NCBI RefSeq assembly: GCF_958295425.1
Contig: NC_081135.1
Span: 25,830,933 to 25,894,932, forward strand
Direction of reading: 5' to 3'
Length of the DNA stretch: 64,000 nt
Source: Solea solea
Lineage: Eukaryota > Chordata > Actinopteri > Pleuronectiformes > Soleidae
Shown: positions 36,201-51,200 of the stretch, piece by piece
How positions within the stretch are numbered: the first letter of the stretch is position 1
Layout: every line of letters begins with the position of its first letter
The notes under the pieces: model-generated
The model's input: only the letters and a program-made list of their open reading frames with translations
Told to the model about the DNA's origin: nothing
Databases searched by the model: none
Program-made: the position numbers and the translations under genes

Positions 36201-39200
36201 CAGGCACAGCTGAGTCGAAACACCCTGGGGCTTCAATCATAATTCTAGTTCTCAGTTCAGTTTTGACATCCGCACATTTGTGTCCACTGCTGCATGGGTG
36301 GCAGAGTTTACTTAGAATACAGCTTTTCACACGGGTTTTTTTCAGCATTTGTGGTCAGACCTCGTAAAAGTACCCGACCCTTGCGTGGGATTAAGCATCC
36401 TTAAGTCTCATTTTGAGAACATGCAAGTTAAAAAATGTGGTTCTTATGCTATGTTGGCCATCAACTATTTTTTAAGAAAAGGGATTTGGTGAGTTAAACT
36501 TGGCCTTGAATCTCTTTGCTGTAGGTCGTCCTGCAAAGGGAGCAGGTGCATGATGGATGTAGCTTTGAAAAGGCCTGCCTGGTCCTTTCAGTGGACACAG
36601 TCGGTTGCCAGTGTTGTCCAACAGCACTGGTCTGAGGGGCCACACAAAAGAACAGGAGAGCCAGAGCTGTGAGCAGAAGTACATTATGGTGAGGATCTGT
36701 CCATGCTCCAAAGTGGCAGCTGCGCTATTAAGTGAGAGGGCTTGGCCACACAAGAGTGCATGTTTTGTTGTGAACTGTTAAAAGTTAGTTGACATTCATG
36801 GTGTTGACTTCAATCAGCAACCAAGTACGGAAAAGCCTTCAGATATCTTTGTCACTGTGACAAATTGCTGGTGTTGTGGCTTTGGAGTCGGCCGTATCTT
36901 GTGACATTGATTGTGTTTTCATTCTCCTTTAGCAACCTTGGTCTTTTCTGAGGAAGTATACAGTTTGATTTTAGACTGCCTGTCAGAATCATCAGATTCA
37001 TCTACTGCTGTATTGACTGCATTTTGTAGCTTCATGGACCGGAGTCACAGTGTGTCAGCTCACACTTTGCAGTGGTTGGCACATCATCTTTGGACCTGTG
37101 CCTACTACCGTACTACCTAATTCAATATGTTTGTTGTGATAAGAGACTATAACTTACACTTTTATACTTGCGCTGTGGAAAAACAGTCTTGTTTCTTTTA
37201 AGCTTTTCTTCCCGAGTGTTTTGTCTCGGGATAAATGCAACCACAGACAAAAAGCCAGGTTTCGTTAGGTAACGACTTGCCAGAATTAACATCTGCAGAG
37301 CAGAAGAGGGAGGTCCTGTTGCATGTAAATGCACTTGGACAGAGTTTGATATAGGCCCCATCCACTGCAATAGACAATGCTGCACTCTGTTGCATCTGGC
37401 TTTATTGGACACAGAAGATGTGCTTCTCGCCCCAGACCTCCCACATGAAGGCAAAGCTCAGGGAAACAGTCCCACTCTTTTTGCTTGGGGTTTAGATTAA
37501 GTAGTTATGTATTCCAAATAAAACCCAAAGCACAGACGTGACAAAATGCCTCCCTGAATTGAGCTCATTGTTCAGAGAGACTTAAGATCCACGTGCCCTT
37601 TTGTTGTAGACTTTTTTTTTTTTTTCTCCACTCCACTGGGAGTTTTAACTAATTCATTCAGTTGCAGTTTGGTTAAAAAATGCTTTACAAACAGTTACAA
37701 TGCAGGACAGATGAAGACAGATTATATCTTCCTCTTGTGTCCTGATGTTTTGCACAGTTTTGTTTTGAAATTGCTCCCTGTCAGTCCCTCAGGATTGTGC
37801 TGTCATCTACTTTTCTTTTTTTAACACATTTTTAATATAACATCAGTGATCTTGTTTCTTCATGTTTTATCAAGCTCCTGTTCACAGGAGGATCGAGAAG
37901 AAGATTTATTTGTTGCACGCTTGAAGAAAAAGGACATCTATCATCTTATTAGAAGTGGCATAGATAACGTGAGATGCATTGCACTGTGTTAGAAGGACGA
38001 TGTTTTTACCACAGAGTTTACGTTTTGGTTTTATCAGGAATCACCGTCCGGTCAGAGACGATAGCAGATAAATTAAAGGAGTAACACAGAAAAAGCAAAG
38101 GGAAAGCCTCAGAGTAAGTGAAAATAGAAAATATAGTTGTACTGTACATATCAGCAAAAACAAACAGAAAGCATTTAGTGTTTGCTGGGAATGCAGATTT
38201 TTATGTGCTTTATGTTTGACAAGAAAGCAAGGAAAGCATTTTTCCCCCCACATAAATAAACCTGAATGTGCTGTTATTTACTTTGGCAAAGGGAATGCCA
38301 AAGTATCTTGTCAAATAATTTAATAATTTAATCACATTTTTTGAGAGTTTTTTTTTTGAATATTAGCGATATTGAATACTTTCTAGGGAGGGACCAAGTC
38401 CTGAGTTTTTATTTTTTCAAGTAAGTAGTGTAATTCCAGGTGCTACACAAGCAGATGGGGGATAAGTAGCTAACTGTAATGGCAGATAAATATTCCACCA
38501 TCTAATAGAATCATACTGGACACCAGCACGCCACTCTGTGATGTTGTATAGAAGTGGCAGGACATACACCACTGCTCTGGTGTATGCTCCACTGTCATCC
38601 CTCCTGTTATTGAGCAAAACATAATCTAAAAATAGGTGGTAAAATTAACTCTTAATTAAATCTGTTTATAATTGCAATTATACAAGGTTTTGCTCCATTA
38701 AGATGTTCCCATAACACGGGAGTATGTGAAATGACTAAACTATAAACTATTATAGTGAATTTTACAGAAGAGAGTGTGGTTGTATTTGTGGAGCTACCAG
38801 TGGACACTGCAGGGTTATGTTGAGCAGCAGTAATCAATTAGTCTGCCTCCTTTATGTGGGATTTCCTGTTCATCCCCACTGTCTCCGAGTAAATCAAGAT
38901 GTATTAGTGTAAAAACTTTAGATGATAGTGTTTCCCTTTTAGACGTGTAATTCAAGTAAATACATGATTTCACCCGTAACCCACTCCCACTACGAAGAGC
39001 CATTGTTTTTGTTTTGGATAAACAGCCTCTCTGATTCATGTTCTTTTGTATTGTGAAGCTGGAACAGGAACATTGACTCCACCTCTGTGTTCAGACACTT
39101 TCACAACCTTGCAACATCTGGCCTGGCGAGAACTCCACTGTCTTCATGCATCACTTATTTTATTTGGACAACTTCCTGCTGCTCCGAACAATCCCCATAA

Positions 39201-42200
39201 TGTTTCCGGAATTTGGATAACATCCAGCACGAAAGATGTTTCAAGCCAAAGTGATTTTACCCACAACATAAACTATGCACTGGACTTTTACACCAGATAC
39301 ACAACCACACATACCACAACAGTGATATGTAAGTGATATGGATTTTTCAACGTTGTTTCTTAAGGTTTATCGAACAAAATGCATCTCACAGTCCGGAGAA
39401 GCATGGTCTTTCATTCCAATTGTAATATTGTACTCATAATAATAATGATCATTTTTCATATAGCACTTTTAAAAACACAAGATGTGCTTGTGGAGCTACA
39501 GACAAAATAAAAGCGTAAACAGGACACCCGGGGACAAAACAAGACAAAACAATTTTGAAAATAAATAAGAGCAAAAGAACAAGGACATCAGACAATAGCA
39601 AGCATACAAGGGAATAACGATAAATGTAAAAAGTAATAAAACACAGGGATGACATCACATACGGGCAAGTTTGTAAAAGTGGGTTTTAAGAAGCAATTTC
39701 AAAGAATTCACTGAATCTGTGAGTCTTATCTGGTCGGGTTTGGTGTTCCGAAGTTGAGGTTCCCTGAAGCAAAAAAAGCACGATCTCCTCTCTCACCGGT
39801 GCTTCGACAACAGATTCCCACATGAGGATCTGAATCTGCGGGGGTCAGCATTTCTGTTATGTAGCTTGGGGTCAGGCCCATATGAGCGTTAAAAGTCATG
39901 GGAAAAACCTTGAAAACAATTCTAAGATGCACAGGGAGCCAGTGGAGAGAAGACGCCAGGACTGGAGTGATGTGATGACACCTGTTAAAACCATTAGGAA
40001 TGTATAGAGTGACCAACTAAGTGAACAAACATGTGACGGACAGCACATCTGCATTGTTTGCAGAGGAAGTCTAACCCAGTCATCACTTGCAGCTGCTTAT
40101 TTTATATATATATTAATCATTTTTATTTTGGTTTATGGCTTTATGGATGCACAGATTTCCGCACACACTGTCTAAGTGTTGCATATACGGGGATACAGTC
40201 ATCCCCTCTGAGGTAAAGGAAAGGCATTTGATCGGAATGTGCCTGTGAGAGATAAGAAATGAGAGGCCAGGCTCAAGCATTTGTACTCACCATTTGGTCA
40301 ACAGGCATTCCAGTGAACAGCTCTGCAAATATAAACACTACTGTCCTGCCGGAAAAGGGGCAGGGGGTCCCGGGGATTACAAAGATAATCTGAGGACAGA
40401 TGGGGGACACCTGTGCCCCCCTCAAAGAATGGCGAGGATTACGAATCCATGCTGCGCTAATGAGCGGTGGACAGCACAGTTTGGATAGCTCTTAACTCCT
40501 AAGTCCTCCACTTTGCTGCTCAATAAATGGCATTTACACGCCGCCGTGCAGTCTGTCATGTATTTGCACACTTTGTCATTATTTAACATAAGTGCAATTT
40601 AAGCATGGAACACCACAGCGACTGTATTACGAGGACACACCACAGCATCCAGTCATTTCCGGAGTATTGAGCAATTTGGAAATATTTGTTATGAGTAGTC
40701 GTCAGTAACTAATGCAGTCAGAGGCTTTATCTTGTTGTGGCATGCTGTTATGCGTCTGTAAAGCTGGTGTAACGAAGACAGCAAGGCTGTGGATGATTAG
40801 TAATGAATATAATGAGACTAATGTAAGAATGAATAATCCAGAAAGGCTGCGTCGCTTATACGGACATGAGAGTAGTGGTTCTGATGATTTGGATCGAGTA
40901 GTGTCTACATCTGCTGGCTCCTTCAGGAAACCCTGCATTATCAGGAAAAAGGCAGAAGTAATGAGAGAGAGAGCGTCGGCACGTCTTCAACTTATTGCAG
41001 CACAAGTCCCCGAGGGTAAATCAATCCCTGCTCTTATCTGACGGAGAGCTGTGTGGCTGAGTCACTTTCTGCCTCTTGTCATTGGTGCTGGAGGAACATC
41101 ACAGACTACTTTCAAGAAAGTTCTTTTTTCTCACCAGGGTTCAGCAGGGTGTAGTGTAGTGGGGTTGTGTTTACTGTGTACTTGTGTTTGTTAGACAACA
41201 CAGCAGCAGCTGAAGTGATGCAGAGTTATTGTGTTGGAGTTATTTTTCAGAGGGTTACAGACCGTGTGATCACTTCCTTTTGCGCTAAATGTTTTAATTG
41301 CTTTGAATATAATTACAACAAGTGACTGGGTATCAATCATAATTACCAAAAAAAGGCTGAAATCATTACTGTGTATTTCAGTATCTGCAATTATGTTCAA
41401 GTACTTGCTTTGCTTTTGTTTGTATACGCTCTCTGCAGTGTAGTGGAAGAACATCAAAAGTCGAGTTAAAATGATGCCCGTGAGTTTTATATGGTCTTAA
41501 ATGGGTCACCCTGGTTATTTTTCTTTTATTGACTCGTCTTGGATCAAGTCGGAGAACAATAAACTTTTCTAACACCACGCACAGTGGTCCGTTTGCACAC
41601 CAGGACTCGTAAAATGTTCCTCCTTCAGACTCATCGCCATCACTCCTCAGTTTGCCAGCATAGTTCACATCTTTTCCCAGCAATAGCAACTGAAGCAGGT
41701 CCTTCATGTGGGAGGTGTGTGTTTGCTTTTCTGGCCAGCTGTGCTGTGAAGGCCGCGTCTCCTCAGACCTCCTGGTAGGTAGTGGGTGGTTGCTGGTGGG
41801 CTGCGGGCCAACTGTCTATTTTTACTCGTTTTATGACTCAAGCTGCCTAATGAGAGGATACACGGACACTAATAGCTTCTGTCCATATTTATGAGCACTG
41901 GAAACTGACGCGACACAAACACTGACATAAATTGACAGTAGCGAATGTGGTTAAAACTGAGCTATGGTTGTCATAGCAACTCAAGCCCTGATCCAATATG
42001 GCATTTACAGTATCAAGGCTGAACCATGGTTTGTGGAGACCAGATCACAGGGACTTTTCCCGTTGTCTCTCCCAAGTGTAATAAGATTTTTTGTTTTTGG
42101 GGTTTTGTAGCAGTTCTACAAAGAAATACAGTTTGAATGAGTGCTTACTGCAAACATCCAACAGCTTCATCTCTGCTTTTTTACGTGTGTGCCTTCTGAC

Positions 42201-45200
42201 AGAGATGCAGGTTATTTATCAGCAGGGGACATTATTTATGTGTCGAGGGCCAACAATCCTCAGCTGTGATTTTTTGAAGAAAAAAAAAAAAAAGTAATTG
42301 TTTATCTTGCTATAAAGTCATAAAAACCTTTTGGAGCCTTGACCAGAAAGATGATTATTCATCGGTTAGTGCTACAGAATTAATGTTTCTATTTACTCTA
42401 AGGAACAACATGGACAGTCAAACATGTTTTAAACACATCAGCATGTAGCCGAAAAAAACCAAAATCTAATTGGCTCATGTTGTAGAATTTAATTAGCCAT
42501 AAAATCCTCTTATGACCATCAAGATAATGAGGCTGCATTGATTTATATTGATTTTATGGCTGTAGGATTGTTCAATGACTGAGTGCTTCTGCCCCTTTGA
42601 GCTCCTTTTTTTCCAAGAAAACTTTTACTTTCGATATCTGGCAGTTATTCAACCGTTGAGGAATAAGCTGACGTCACAAACGTGTGGCGCGTTCTGTCGT
42701 TCCGCGGAAGTCCTGAGGGCTACTGTAGTAGAAGTGTGTGGGTGCAAAGCTCTATTTCTCTGCTTTCTGGGATCCATACATCTGTTTTCTACCGCTTTAT
42801 CCTCCACATGAGGTTTGTGCGGGGTGCTGTGCCAATTTCAGCTGACATAGGGCAAAAGGCGGTTGTCACACCCTGGACAGATCGTCAGTCCATAGTTTTT
42901 TTGAATATTCTGCATATCACGAACGGTCTAGGATTACGGTATGAGAAGTACATATGCTAAATCCTGTCGGCGAGGATGGTTAAAGGGGTTAAAGGGTTAA
43001 ATATGTATATATGTTTAATTGAAATTCCTAATCTCCAGGATTTTAATTAACCGCAGATGAGCGACAGCCGCTGTGTGGCATGAAGTGAGAATGAAGCCGT
43101 TGTAGCGTTACAACTCAAGCATTATACAGCATGGAGTTGGTCACCCGGCAACATTCCTCTCTATGGAGCACTGTAACACACGTGTAGATGGGTTTGTATC
43201 CATGAGGGTGGTCTGCTGCCAGGTGCTGGTGATAATCTGTTGCATCCTTCTCAACTGTTCACCATTAATAACACAGATGCATATGTGTACACACACACAC
43301 GCACACATATTGTGCCGTTGAAGACACGGGGGTAACCTGACCCCAGAGAGCTGAGTGCTTGTCACAGCTCATTAGCATTGGGATGAAATGAAGGCTGCTA
43401 GAAGTGGTTCTTTGCTTTAGTTGGAGCCTCACCAGGCAGGAAGCCCACAGCTCAGTGAACCACGCAGCGACTCAGCCAGCCAGAAATCAGAAGCCCTGCA
43501 CCTACAGTATATCACGCACTTATATATCACGACACAAACCTATTTGTACGTAGATATGTTGATTAGTTACCTATCAATAATTGAATTATTTACCCCTCCT
43601 TTAAGTTAAGCTTGACATTCGCAGGATTGTACACCTGCTGGGTGTTTTCATTCACTCGACGCGATGGTTTACTCAGGTATCGGATTGTATGTTAATGTGT
43701 TTAGGGAATTAACTCTACTCATCTGGTGAGCAGCCAAACTGAGTCAATAGAGCCCTTCTGATTCCAAATTCCCTGCAGTCAGCACAGTGGCGGCCTGGTT
43801 TGCAGCGTCTGCTGAATACTGATGCAACATCCTGGTGGCTCTTGTACACAGCACTGGAAGAGCTTCAGCCTGTGCTTATACCAAAGGAAACACTAGCGTT
43901 GTGCTTGGGATTGATTTCCATTGCATCTACAGTATAGATATATACATGCAGGCGGTCGTTTATTTTCTTTATATTGAGGTTTCAGTTCACTTTGCAGGTT
44001 TCTTCTCAATTTGATTTGTTTTTGTTCTTTTGAAGTAAATCAATTGGGCCGCGTCAATATCTATTTAGAAAAGCAGGCTTAATTATGTTAGGGACAGAAC
44101 ACAATTAATGAATCATTCATGATGAAGATAAAGGTCTTTAAACTAGGCAGCTATCTATTCTCGTTCCCATTTCTTTAGTTTTTTAGTCCTTTTTCCATTT
44201 TGTGTGTAGAATCTCTACAGCTCGTCTCTTCTGAGCAGCTCTATCGACGGTGATCTTATAAAATGAAAAATGAAAACATTGCTATGCAACAAAAATAAAA
44301 TAAAACTCTAAAGAAAGTTTTTATTCCTTACTCCCTTTATAGGTGAGGTGTATGTCCTTACAATTTTTCACTTATTCTAATGTTTCTTCCTTCTTGTATA
44401 GCTGTTTATATCTTATGTAATATTTAGTGTATTTTTCTCATGTCTTATATCTTCTAGTTCTTGTATTGTAGGAGTTTTAAAGTGCTTTAAAATTGTGCTG
44501 AGTTTTCCCAGTTTTGGGATTTACAACCCAGAGCAGTGTCTGACTCTATGTTGGTATGTATTAGTCGCTCAGGGGAATAGGATCCATCCAGGGATATTCC
44601 TCATCCATCATCCTCTTGCCCCCCCGTGAGCTCTACTGGAAAATCCAGAAAAAATAAGCAGTGAGCTCAAACTCCGAGCTGAGCTGCGCGCTGTGGCCGC
44701 ATTTCTCTCCATTTTTTCCCCATCAATGGAAAATATTCTCTCAAAAACCATTTTTGTATCTCTAACGACTCAAAACCGCAGACGGAGGATGCAGAGGAAA
44801 CACTTTTGATATTTGTGGCGGTGATTTCAATTTGCCAGTTTAACCAATCTCCAGCTGAGTTACCCGTTTATTTTTATTTTTCTACATTTTGTGTGCAAAT
44901 GTGCACGTTCTGCCCTGAGCATACTGTAGATGGGACAACAATCAAGTGCTGATTAATTGTCTCAAGCTTTGCTAATTCACATGAGGACATGGCAAATCAC
45001 GCATGTGTTGGAAAGAACCACATATTTCGACGACTGCAGAGGTGTTCCAGATGTTGATAAAGGGAAACAGGATTAAGAAAGGAGTTGTGTAACAGTTTTT
45101 GGATGAGCGGAGATTAGTTTCAGACATGGAGTGTTAGGACATAGGCCGCAAAAGATTTGCTCTGAATCACACAAGTTTCTTTAGAAAGTCACTTTCTTTT

Positions 45201-48200
45201 GCAGCGGTTCACATTCCGGATATTTGGTCTCCAGTCAGTGGCTTTTCTGGTAACTGTGTTTTTAAAAATGTGAAACTATATCGGGTAGGGTAGGGTGTTT
45301 TTTTTAATACTGATGTGCATAGAATTAAACTTTAAAGGGTAAGGGCATTTCGGTTTGTTTTTGGTTCTCCTTTGCAACTGTTTCCAAGTTGCTTCTGAGC
45401 ATGACACATCTCTGCAGTGGAACCACTGAGTCGTCACTGCTGAAAATAAGTTCCTCTGTGCCAGTAATTTGAGTATATTTAGTTGGTGGAAAAAAGCAGA
45501 CATCAGAGGTGTACATTTTTTGTTCATATTTTGGGGTGTTTTAGTGTTTTCCATTTAAAATACATTATTGAAGACAATAGATGATTTATTCCGATTGGTA
45601 TTTACAATTCTATCGTTTACATGGATGCAAAATGAAGTTAACTGATTGTGGTGTTTGTGTGAAAATGCATCAAGCATACAGTTATGTGGCATGTGGAGTA
45701 TGCAGAAGAAGGAAAAGAAAAAGAAGAAGAAGCTTTACTTCTACTTCTGTAGTATTATTCTTTTTTGGAATGAAAATACAGCTGTAACAAAACAGACACG
45801 CGATGGCACCAAAACAGGAAGTCATGATGAGTGTATGGGGTCAGAGTTTTATAACTATACTGTATGTCCCGATCAGGCTCTTATTCTGATGACTTATAGC
45901 TAATTATGTTGCATCTTCTGCTTGTCACTTATGTTAACTGGAAATAAACCACACTTCAACCAGGCAGTTGTGGATATTTCTTATATTTGTTTTATAATAG
46001 CCAACAAACTGTAAATTGAAAACGAATGGCTGGCTTTGCATGAAATTAATTTGTACATTTCCACTGCCAGCAAGAAGAAATCTGTTGATTTAGTGCGTCC
46101 TTTTCCGAATATATACCATCACACAATATTGTGGCATCGTGTCTGTAATCTACCTTTTTATAATGGTGATTGTGAAGCTAGCATTTGAAGCTGAGGGATT
46201 TTTAGGCCTTGTTTTTCTTCTTCTTTCTTCCGTTTTTATACTGGACTTGTGTCACCAATATTTCATTACCTGAATCCAATTAACTATGGTCTTTTCCTCT
46301 CTTTCAGAATTCGATGAATCTTCCTCCAGACAAAGCCCGACTTTTGCGGCAGTACGACAACGAGAAGAAGTGGGAACTCATTTGTGATCAGGTGGGCATC
46401 AGTCTCTTTATCTGTGATTAAATGCAAAAGTGATGTTGCACACATACTCGGATTTGTCTCAACTACCCACTGACTATTTAATCCTGGAGGAAGAAGTCTC
46501 TCCCACTGTGTGTCGTGACCAAAGCCCCCCATGCTCCGTTGCCCTGCCTTTATCACACGCTACCCCGACTTTCCTGGTCAAGTGGGTTAAGTGGCACAGC
46601 AGGGAGCACACATCAGTTAACCAGTCAAATAAACTTAGCCAGTTATTTGCGTTCGTGCAGGAAATAACAGAGGGTGCATGTCTGAATGCTTCTCTCAGTC
46701 TGCAGCCTCTGTGCCAGAGAACCTTTCTGCATCCCTGAGCAGAGGATGGAAAAAATGAAGATGAGATCAAGACCACCACCCACTAAAACTGTATTGATGG
46801 CCACTGACCCTGAAGGGAACAGTACCAGAGGGAGCCCACAGAGCTGCAGACCAGCAGACAGATATTCTGACAGAGGGAACTCCTATGTTCCTCTGTCAGA
46901 CCGCAAGTGAAAATAGTTGGTTTTCCTTTTATTGAAAGTGAAGTTGTTGGTGGCAAACACTTCCCAGTGATTACTGCTGACAAGCAGCGTGACTCACTTA
47001 CTGTAAAGGAGAAGATAATTCCAACACTGTAGTGTTATGAAATCAGTGTTATCCACGGTCATCTAATGTAGGTGAGAAGTTATATCACAATGCACGATGA
47101 ACACTTATAGATCCTGTAAAGCAAATACAGCATTTCTCTCGTTTCATGACACACAGGAGCCATAGTTGGCTCAACTCAAACAACAAAGTCACTGCACCTG
47201 CTCCTACACTACTGCCTTTGTTTTAGGATATAAAAACACAGAAAAGGTCTGACACTCTATCTAAAATTCCTAAAGATGAGGAAATGAAATAGAGAAGTAC
47301 AGAACGAGGAGCAGAATCCTTCTGTGAGGCTGCAGGTGTTGCTGATAAAGAGGAAGTGGGAGAGAGAGGGTGGAGGACTGCTGCTAAACTACCTCTGTTT
47401 ATGTGCGCTATGTCGTTTATGTGGGAAAACTACCACCAAAATGGTGAAAATGTCGCATCTCTACATGTAACCCGAGCATTTACATTAATATTCTATACAA
47501 ACACTGATGGACTGTGACATTCACAGACTCTGGTCCCCACTTGAGTCCAGAATAGTGTGTGCCACGGCTGTAGTGGCCACGCCCCCTAGTAATACAAAGC
47601 TAAATGCAAATCGGTTAAGTGTTCCTTTGAAGCTGAATTTTACTTTACTTTACTTTACTAATTTTTAAACATTTCACATCTTTTTTAATCACTCAAATTT
47701 GTCAAAGTGGTTACTAACATTTTCCTGTGGGGTGACAAAGTCAGAAGTGATATGTTTATCACTTTACAGGGGCTTTAATGGGATATTATGATATTGGTCA
47801 TAATACCTGGATCAGATATTGGAAAAAGAATTAAGCAGAGGCTGTAAAAATAGATGTACAGTACAACACCAATGTCATGTGACCAGAATGTGAGTGAGGG
47901 ATGCAGTGATGTGGATAAAAGAAAATAGAGGAAAACAGACGGGTGTCATTTTATTCTTGCATCTAAGAATAATGCTACCCTGTCGTCCAATGTCTCTATC
48001 CCTTGCTTGTTTTCCAAACAAGCCAATACCATGACAGCCCAGTCAGCCCTGGGACTTAAGTGTTTTCAGTGTCATAGCTACAGGGAATCTCTTTATGTAA
48101 CCATAGCAACAGTAATGGATGGAGGCAGAGAATCGGAGACGACAGTTACTGTACATCCCCTTTCAACCAGGTCACGCAAAGGTTGAAATATTAAACATTT

Positions 48201-51200
48201 TGGGGTCAATAATGAGGGTTTGTGAACGATGGGAAAACGTCTGGATGTGGAAAGAAGGATTGAATGAACTTATGACTTTCAAATCTCTGCAGACTTTTGA
48301 CACAAGTCATTTGTGAAGCATTACATTACATTACATTACATGTCATTTAGCAGACGCTTTTATCCGAAGCGACTTACAATGGAATTGAGTACAATCAGCC
48401 AGGGGTGGAGTCGAACTTGCGGCCATTGCGACCATAATGTCTTTCGCACACAGGGTACCGGTCTTAACCACTGAGCCACTCCACCCCCCAGCATTTACTT
48501 GGATGCACCCAAAACGTGCTCGCACATAACAACTCTTCATCCACTTTCTTGCCGTTATTTCCTCGAGTCTCCTCTCAGGTTCAGAGGGAGAGTCGTACCT
48601 CACCTCTCACATTTTAGTGCAAACCAACTCTCCCAGAAAAAAAAAAAAAATCTGCCACAAAGAGCAACCAGTTGATTTGTGGTCCTATAAACAGACTTGT
48701 GCTCTTGCTTGATGTATTTACAGCCTTTTTCCATTTTCACATTTCTTTGCGTGCAACACAGTATGTTCAGCACCCGGCAACTCATTTACCACATAGCTCA
48801 CTGCCAGATTTTTATCATAACCCCCGTGAAAAAAATGAAGGTCTCAAACAGGACTGAGCCGTCTGTCGGCTTGTTGACTGTCAGCTGGGTTCATGTAGCA
48901 GCCAGCTCTCTTTCCTGACACCACTGTCGTCTTTCCTGTTTTTTGTGAGACACTCGCAACGTGGCCGGGACAACTGCAGTGTTGCTGATGAAGCTGCAGA
49001 GTCAGGAGTATATGATCCAGTATTTGTACACAGAGGGAACTAATTAGCACTTAAAGCTAGACTTAATCAACACAGTTAGCGAGGGATCATATGTAATTCT
49101 GTGGCCATTGTGTTGGTGTATCGTATTGCTGATGTAGTAAGGAACATATAGTAAATTACTAATCACTTTGCCAGTTTTCAAGAGGAAAAACATGCCTCAC
49201 ACACATTGTGGGCAGCTGACAAGGCTGGAGGGTAACATGGTTTAAATACACCAAACACTTGAGCATAAAACATCTACATATACTTGTTTGGAATAGACCA
49301 TGTGCGTGTAATTGTGATGAAGAACTGTTGAAATAGTTGTACATATGGCTGGCACAGATGTAATCCACCACTGTAGTGATCGGGGATTGTTGTGATGCGT
49401 CTGTGAAGCTGGTGAGGGATCATTTAATGGTCATCATACATGTGCAGTGTTGGCTGGGTGCTTGTGAACAGTGTGGGGGTGAATCTGGTGCATGTAAAGT
49501 TGTCACTGTTGCAGGAAGAGAGTCCATGGTAACTAGTGAACCATATGAACTGGAGATAATTCAAATAAGTGAGACCGACAAGAAGTTACTGTATTCAACA
49601 TATTCTGTTTGGTTTAATATTCATTTTATTTAATACATGATCACTTGAACAATAACTGCACCCCTTAAAGGTGAGGTGGTAGAACACTCGCACATTTCTA
49701 TTCTATTCTATTCTATTCTATTTGCAGCTTACAGTATGTGTGCTGACTAATGCTTTTGTGACTTCCTACCATATTGGCTTATGAGCATATGGTGAACATG
49801 AGGAGGAAATCAAATAAACACATGGACAGATTCTTGCATTTATAAAAAAAAAAGCAATGAAAGAGTAGATAGATAGATGGATAACATCAGACATACAAGG
49901 TACATACACAAGAGGAAAGAAAACAACATCCTTGAAATCCACAGCCTAATAGAGGGAGAATAAATAGATAATAGAGAGAAGTCGACATGGATTTCAATCT
50001 CCGTGATTATCACTGCTTATTTCAGGCAACTCTACTTTGGGCTTGTGATTGAGACTGGAACAAATGAGTTCTTAAACCGATTGGATTTGCAGCGCTGAAC
50101 TCTGCATCCTCGTGCCTGACAGTAACGGCTCATACTGACAGTGCAGAACAGGAGAGAGGGATCAAGGTAGACTTTTCCTCCAACGTACCTTCAAGTCGGT
50201 CAGCCGAAGGTAGCTGACACAAGCAAATGTCTTCACTGTACTTCTCATTCATGTCATGTGAATCACTGAATGACACACACTCCTCTGTCTCATAGGTCCT
50301 GATACAGTGTTGTGGGGTAGCTCTTTAAATAAGTCCATTCATGCTCCTGTGGTATCGAGCTCAGCCTGTTCCAAATACGGGTTCCCGCTCAAAACGCTGA
50401 TCCAAATCCAGCACTAATCTGCTGTGTTTATATTTAGAGCACAATAATGTGAGGGATTTAACCTTAAGTCTGTTCCTGGACATGTAGTAACACTATCTCT
50501 GAGGCAGGTTAGGCCTCAGAGCACATGGCACTAATGATAACCAGGAAGATCATGTTTTGCAGGCTTCATGCTCAGTGTTAATCAGACTCTGACCAGTGAG
50601 GGATCACCTTCCCTGATCTCATTAATACTATTTGAATATTATACTATTTGAGTACTATTTTAAATCACTTTTCAGAAAGGAAATGGGTATTAGAATAAAA
50701 ATTAACCCTATTTTCTAACAAGGAGATCATGCAGTTACAGTGCAATTGTCCACACAAGGAGCCATTCTTAAAACACAACACACAAATTATCCTTGAATGG
50801 CCCCAAAGTGATTTTGATGTCTTAAAAAACAACGTACATTTGACCTCATAGGCTTTTATCTTCAGTAAAGCTGGTTAATCGTGCACTTAGTGCTTTTTTT
50901 TTTTTTTTCATTCCGTCGCTTCCCATCAGTTGAAGGATGACTCCGGTGTAATTTACTCAAAGCCTATTCAGTTTTAATCTGATGGCTTTAGTGTCAACAA
51001 CAGTTTACTGTGTACTGGAGATGTGCTCGGACTTGTGAAGGTGTCGTTTCTTATTATTACTTATGCTTTGTTGATGCTATTATTCTTCCTGTTGGCTCTG
51101 TCGAGCGATAGTATCAGACCTGACTGAGGGAGTGTTTCTGTGGAAGGGCAGGGGTGGGCGGGGACAAGGAGCGCGTATCCCATCAAACTGCTGAACGGCC

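Larger units (their letters stand above)
30398..46307 (+). other. fmnl2 intron 1 (15.9 kb)
   Basis: No conserved exon was found. It contains nested MITEs at 33490-34170, a LINE 3' end at 39434-40016, an unassigned repeat at 42784-42893, and large stretches (about 30.5-33.4, 34.2-39.4, 40.0-42.7 and 42.9-46.3 kb) where I recognise nothing. Long first introns of developmental actin regulators often hold enhancers; a few A/T-rich, homeodomain-like stretches are noted in the findings. Confidence 0.7.

Noticed and set aside
40712..41041. 109-codon frame in fmnl2 intron 1
   Set aside because: No recognised domain, no splice partner, and such length is expected by chance in 16 kb of intron; kept only as a possible conserved stretch.
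48411..48483. Possible tRNA gene
   Set aside because: Boxes A and B are present, but they form the head of a SINE; no complete cloverleaf and no terminator directly after.
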